A stretch of DNA of 9,235 nt, taken from assembly GCA_019417975.1 (NCBI GenBank), contig DYCT01000061.1, positions 1 to 9,235 on the forward strand. The letters are read 5' to 3'. The DNA is from Bacteroides sp. (GTDB lineage: Bacteria; Bacteroidota; Bacteroidia; Bacteroidales; Bacteroidaceae). The translations under genes were made by a program, and so were the position numbers. Of this stretch, positions 6,463 through 9,235 are shown one piece after another (the first letter of the stretch is position 1; the number at the start of each line of letters is the position of its first letter). A model generated the notes under the pieces. The model had not been told where the DNA came from. It worked only from the letters and a program-made list of their open reading frames with translations, and searched no databases.

Positions 6463-9235
6463 TTATTCTTGTTGTTTACGCTTATGACGAACCAGAATAA
6501 CCAGCACAACAATAACCGATATAACAATAGTGGCAACAATGGTATTGCTAAGACTATTGACCCGTTCATTGTTCAGTTCTTGAGTCATTTCTTCTTTTTT
6601 CATCACCATTCCTTTTTTCCCGGATTCTGTTATATTCTCACGTACGTCATTGATCTTTTCCTTATACTGCATTGCTGCTTGAGAAGAGGTTTTCGAAGAA
6701 ATAAATTCGCGGAGTTTTGCATTGTCGCATACAAAACCAGAGCAAGCCGGATTATACTTATTAACCAATTCGGTATGCAGTTCGGCGATGTCTTTCAGTT
6801 GCTGTTCATTGGCTTTCCACATACCTTTGCGTGCAGTTTCCATCATAACAGCGGTAATCTCTTGCAATGCAGCCGGATTCTGTTTCTCAAAATATGCTTT
6901 CATGCCAAGATTGAACTTGTCTCTTACATAGACGTTATAGATTTCGTCCCACATTTCTTTGTTTACAGCTTTCGGTTTCATGACATTCCAACCGTAAGTA
7001 TTACGAACGATTTCTGCAAATGTACTTGCAGAGCCAGCCTCCCCTTTCATCTTTTCACGGATATAATTGGGGTTGAAAATGGTAGTACGGCTCTCAACTC
7101 CGATTGCTTCTTTCACCTCTTGCATACGTACATTATTTCGGTTGCGATAGTCGCTTAAGTAAGCATCCGGGTCTTTTCCGGTAACGTTTCGTACAGCCAA
7201 ATTCATTCCACCCATAAACTCATACACATGATCGAGACTCAGTGCACCCCATGTGTTACTCTGACGAGGTTGAATTACCGCATCGGTACGGGTAAGTGCT
7301 GCCTCGAAAGCGAATTGTTTAACCACTTCCCAATTCTTTTCACTCCCATAGTAAGCCCCCATATTATGTAAGTAGGTATCGGCTATTTCTTTCTCATTAT
7401 CCCAACGGTCGCCCGACTCCACCATACCTTGAATACCTGTACCATATCCACCGTTGAGACCTCCAAACACACGGAATGTCGAAATTTCACGGGCGTCTTT
7501 TGGAGTCAATCCTTTCTCTATTAGGGTTCGTTCGGCTTCGACTACTCCGGAAGCCACCTGATTTTCGTACAAATCATCTTTAGCCAGAGCTGCCATTTCT
7601 ACAGCACGGTTAATCAAGAAAAGACGTGATGCAGCGATGTCGCGCAACTGTCCACTTGTCTGTACAACAACATCAATACGTGGGCGTCCCAGCTCTTTCG
7701 AAGGAATCAAACGAATATCACTTACTCTTCCAAAAGCATCCCGGATGGGCTCCACCCCTAACATATATAAAATTTGAGCAATCGTTGCCCCTTCAGTTTC
7801 TATAAATTCTCCGCTCCATAAAGTATAGCTTACTTTACGAGGAATCGAGTCGTTATGACGTTTCTTATACATATCAATCGTATTGTTTGCCAAACGAATA
7901 CCTTTTTCCCACGCTGCTTCTGATGGAGTTGCTTCAGCATTGATAGAATACAGATTCCTTCCGGTAGGCAATGTATTGGGATTGGCAATCGGATCTCCTC
8001 CTGGAGAAGGTTGTGTATAGCCACCATTCATGGCATTAACAAGACTTGCTATCTCTTTTTCAGGACTTTCCAATAAAGCAGAACGATAATTATTTACGTT
8101 TTTGACAGTCCGTTCGATTTCGGTTATAGCTAATGCGTGCGCTATTTGCTGCTTGCTGTATTCTTTTCCTTTCACCATATTTGCCATCATATTCATCATT
8201 CCATTTGTCTGGGAATGATTCTTCGAAGTTTTCGGATTATTAGCATCTTGTTGCACCATCGCCTTTTCCATTTTACGAAGAGCATCAGCAGGAGCTCCCA
8301 TCTTTTTGGCTAACTCCAACGCTTTCTTCGAATCCATACCTTGAGTCATTTCTTGCATTTTCTTGTGCATGATACCGGTAGCCTTATGTTTTTCAGTATG
8401 TTGATGTTGAGAGCTCTCCGTTTGTTCTTCGGCAGCAGCCATCATCATTGCCATCATTCCATCCGGATTTTTACGCGATGCTTCTATTTCATGCGCTTCA
8501 TCCAATTCGGCTTTTGTGATGTGCGCTATCTCACAAACCAACTCGTCTGTTACTAAAGATGGATTAGTTAACAATCTGGTTACCAAGCTACGAGCCGGAT
8601 TCAAGTAACGTTGAGTGAAAATACTCTTATGCTTCTCTACTTGCAAGTCGACCATTCCACGTAATTTATCAAGAGCCATTAAGCTGTATGCAATCGGGTC
8701 TGTCGTCATGGCATATATACTCGATTCAATACGCTCTTTTTCATACGGCACTCCCATTGTATAAAGTTGTCCGGTAATCTTTTCATTTGCCAGCTCTTCT
8801 GCGAAACTCTCAATACGTGCCACCTCATCCTCTGTATACGGTTTGGTTGAGATGCTATCCAACTCCAATTCCCGATGGATTCCCAATTTGAGCGTAAGTG
8901 CTTTTACCTTCAACGATGCTTTATCAAGTTCCGTTTTGCTTAGATGGTTTTCCCCAAGCAAATTGTTATAGTTCTTAATGGCCTCGTTTAGTTCACGATA
9001 AATACCACGAACGTTGCTTTCCAAAAACGGAGGCGTCAGATAAGACTGTAGGCCTGCATAAGAACGACGTTTGGCAATAACTCCTTCTCCTACATTTCCG
9101 ATAGAATATATATAGAAATGAGGGAGCGCACCAACCAGACGATCCGGCCAGTCAAGGCTAGACAGCGCAACCTGCTTTTTGGGAGTAAATTCCAAACTTC
9201 CGTGTGTCCCGAAATGAATCAGTGCATCTGCTTTA
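6463..9235 (-). CDS. hmuS: CobN-like chelatase HmuS (5' end outside window)
   Basis: The frame is open to the window edge and shows the last 923 residues. CobN/BchH hallmarks run in order: HFGTHGSLE (9216-9190), the KRRSYAG region, LGRPRIDVVVQTSGQLRD (7689-7636), FRVFGGLNGGYGTGIQG (7470-7420) and YEFMGGMNLAVRN (7222-7184). CobN is the large subunit of cobaltochelatase. In Bacteroides thetaiotaomicron the hmu-locus homologue HmuS has been reported to remove iron from haem anaerobically, and the neighbours here match that locus. Two features depart from standard CobN: a Met/His-rich insertion (8173-8460) and a C-terminal membrane helix (about 6484-6549) ending in RHKRKQQE. Only three Cys occur in the visible part, two of them in CSGFVCDN. 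A TTG-initiated start at 9195 is not real because homology continues upstream. Corrinoid metal handling is the main alternative. Confidence 0.88.
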   Translation of the reverse strand, partial: KADALIHFGTHGSLEFTPKKQVALSSLDWPDRLVGALPHFYIYSIGNVGEGVIAKRRSYAGLQSYLTPPFLESNVRGIYRELNEAIKNYNNLLGENHLSKTELDKASLKVKALTLKLGIHRELELDSISTKPYTEDEVARIESFAEELANEKITGQLYTMGVPYEKERIESSIYAMTTDPIAYSLMALDKLRGMVDLQVEKHKSIFTQRYLNPARSLVTRLLTNPSLVTDELVCEIAHITKAELDEAHEIEASRKNPDGMMAMMMAAAEEQTESSQHQHTEKHKATGIMHKKMQEMTQGMDSKKALELAKKMGAPADALRKMEKAMVQQDANNPKTSKNHSQTNGMMNMMANMVKGKEYSKQQIAHALAITEIERTVKNVNNYRSALLESPEKEIASLVNAMNGGYTQPSPGGDPIANPNTLPTGRNLYSINAEATPSEAAWEKGIRLANNTIDMYKKRHNDSIPRKVSYTLWSGEFIETEGATIAQILYMLGVEPIRDAFGRVSDIRLIPSKELGRPRIDVVVQTSGQLRDIAASRLFLINRAVEMAALAKDDLYENQVASGVVEAERTLIEKGLTPKDAREISTFRVFGGLNGGYGTGIQGMVESGDRWDNEKEIADTYLHNMGAYYGSEKNWEVVKQFAFEAALTRTDAVIQPRQSNTWGALSLDHVYEFMGGMNLAVRNVTGKDPDAYLSDYRNRNNVRMQEVKEAIGVESRTTIFNPNYIREKMKGEAGSASTFAEIVRNTYGWNVMKPKAVNKEMWDEIYNVYVRDKFNLGMKAYFEKQNPAALQEITAVMMETARKGMWKANEQQLKDIAELHTELVNKYNPACSGFVCDNAKLREFISSKTSSQAAMQYKEKINDVRENITESGKKGMVMKKEEMTQELNNERVNSLSNTIVATIVISVIVVLVILVRHKRKQQE
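8173..8460 (-). other. Met/His-rich insertion within HmuS
   Basis: About 96 residues hold 17 Met and 5 His, with clusters MMAMMM, HQHTEKH, GIMHKKM and MMNMMANM, between two conserved CobN blocks. The segment is low-complexity, hydrophilic and mostly predicted helical. I infer an inserted, possibly flexible metal- or haem-contacting module. Its presence is seen directly; its role is inference. Confidence 0.7.

Noticed and set aside
6451..7158. 235-codon open frame on the plus strand
   Set aside because: It lies wholly opposite the conserved C-terminal part of hmuS, is rich in Phe/His/Ile as expected for an antisense frame, and shows no family motif.
6463..9235. hmuS as a true cobaltochelatase for B12 synthesis
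   Set aside because: The aerobic CobN route needs CobS and CobT, which are not seen. The neighbours are hmu-type membrane genes and the protein has a membrane anchor. It is not excluded outright because part of the gene lies outside the window.

Overview
The window looks like chromosomal DNA from a Bacteroides-type member of the Bacteroidales. Three things point there: a PorX-type response regulator, RRF and RsgA proteins of Bacteroides style, and two promoters that fit the Bacteroidetes sigma-ABfr consensus (-33 TTTG, about 20 nt, -7 TAnnTTTG). Starts are preceded by A/T-rich sequence rather than strong Shine-Dalgarno sites. I see no transposase, integrase, tRNA, rRNA, CRISPR array or phage gene.

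Left part, plus strand (1-2289): the last codons of an unidentified gene, then porX (receiver plus PglZ-type alkaline-phosphatase-superfamily domain), tsaE (ATPase for tRNA t6A synthesis) and a 75-residue two-helix membrane protein resembling the 'immunity protein 17' family. The spacings are 13-30 nt, so this is probably one operon. It runs tail to tail into the minus-strand genes with only 6 nt between stop codons.

Middle part, minus strand (2296-4657), in order of transcription: pyrH (UMP kinase), frr (ribosome recycling factor) and rsgA (30S-maturation GTPase). pyrH and frr each have a recognisable promoter. A strong intrinsic terminator lies between frr and rsgA, and its U-tract touches the rsgA start codon.

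Right part, minus strand (4820-9235): four tightly packed genes. They are a large CobN-like chelatase (5' end outside the window), a seven-helix membrane protein, a MotA/TolQ/ExbB proton-channel protein and a small DUF2149 protein. Composition and order match hmuS-hmuT-hmuU-hmuV of the hmuYRSTUV haem-acquisition locus of Porphyromonas and Bacteroides; hmuY and hmuR would lie beyond 9235.

The hmu block is the most interesting part. HmuS is related to the large subunit of cobalt and magnesium chelatases, but no AAA+ motor subunit (CobS/CobT, ChlI/ChlD type) is visible beside it. Its neighbours are instead an ExbB-like channel and a small protein whose single helix carries an ExbD-like aspartate. 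The C-terminal membrane anchor of HmuS ends in a strongly basic tail, which suggests that the large domain faces the periplasm. Together this suggests, as inference, an inner-membrane machine that uses proton-motive force to handle or demetallate haem. A Met/His-rich insertion in HmuS may help capture the substrate or metal.
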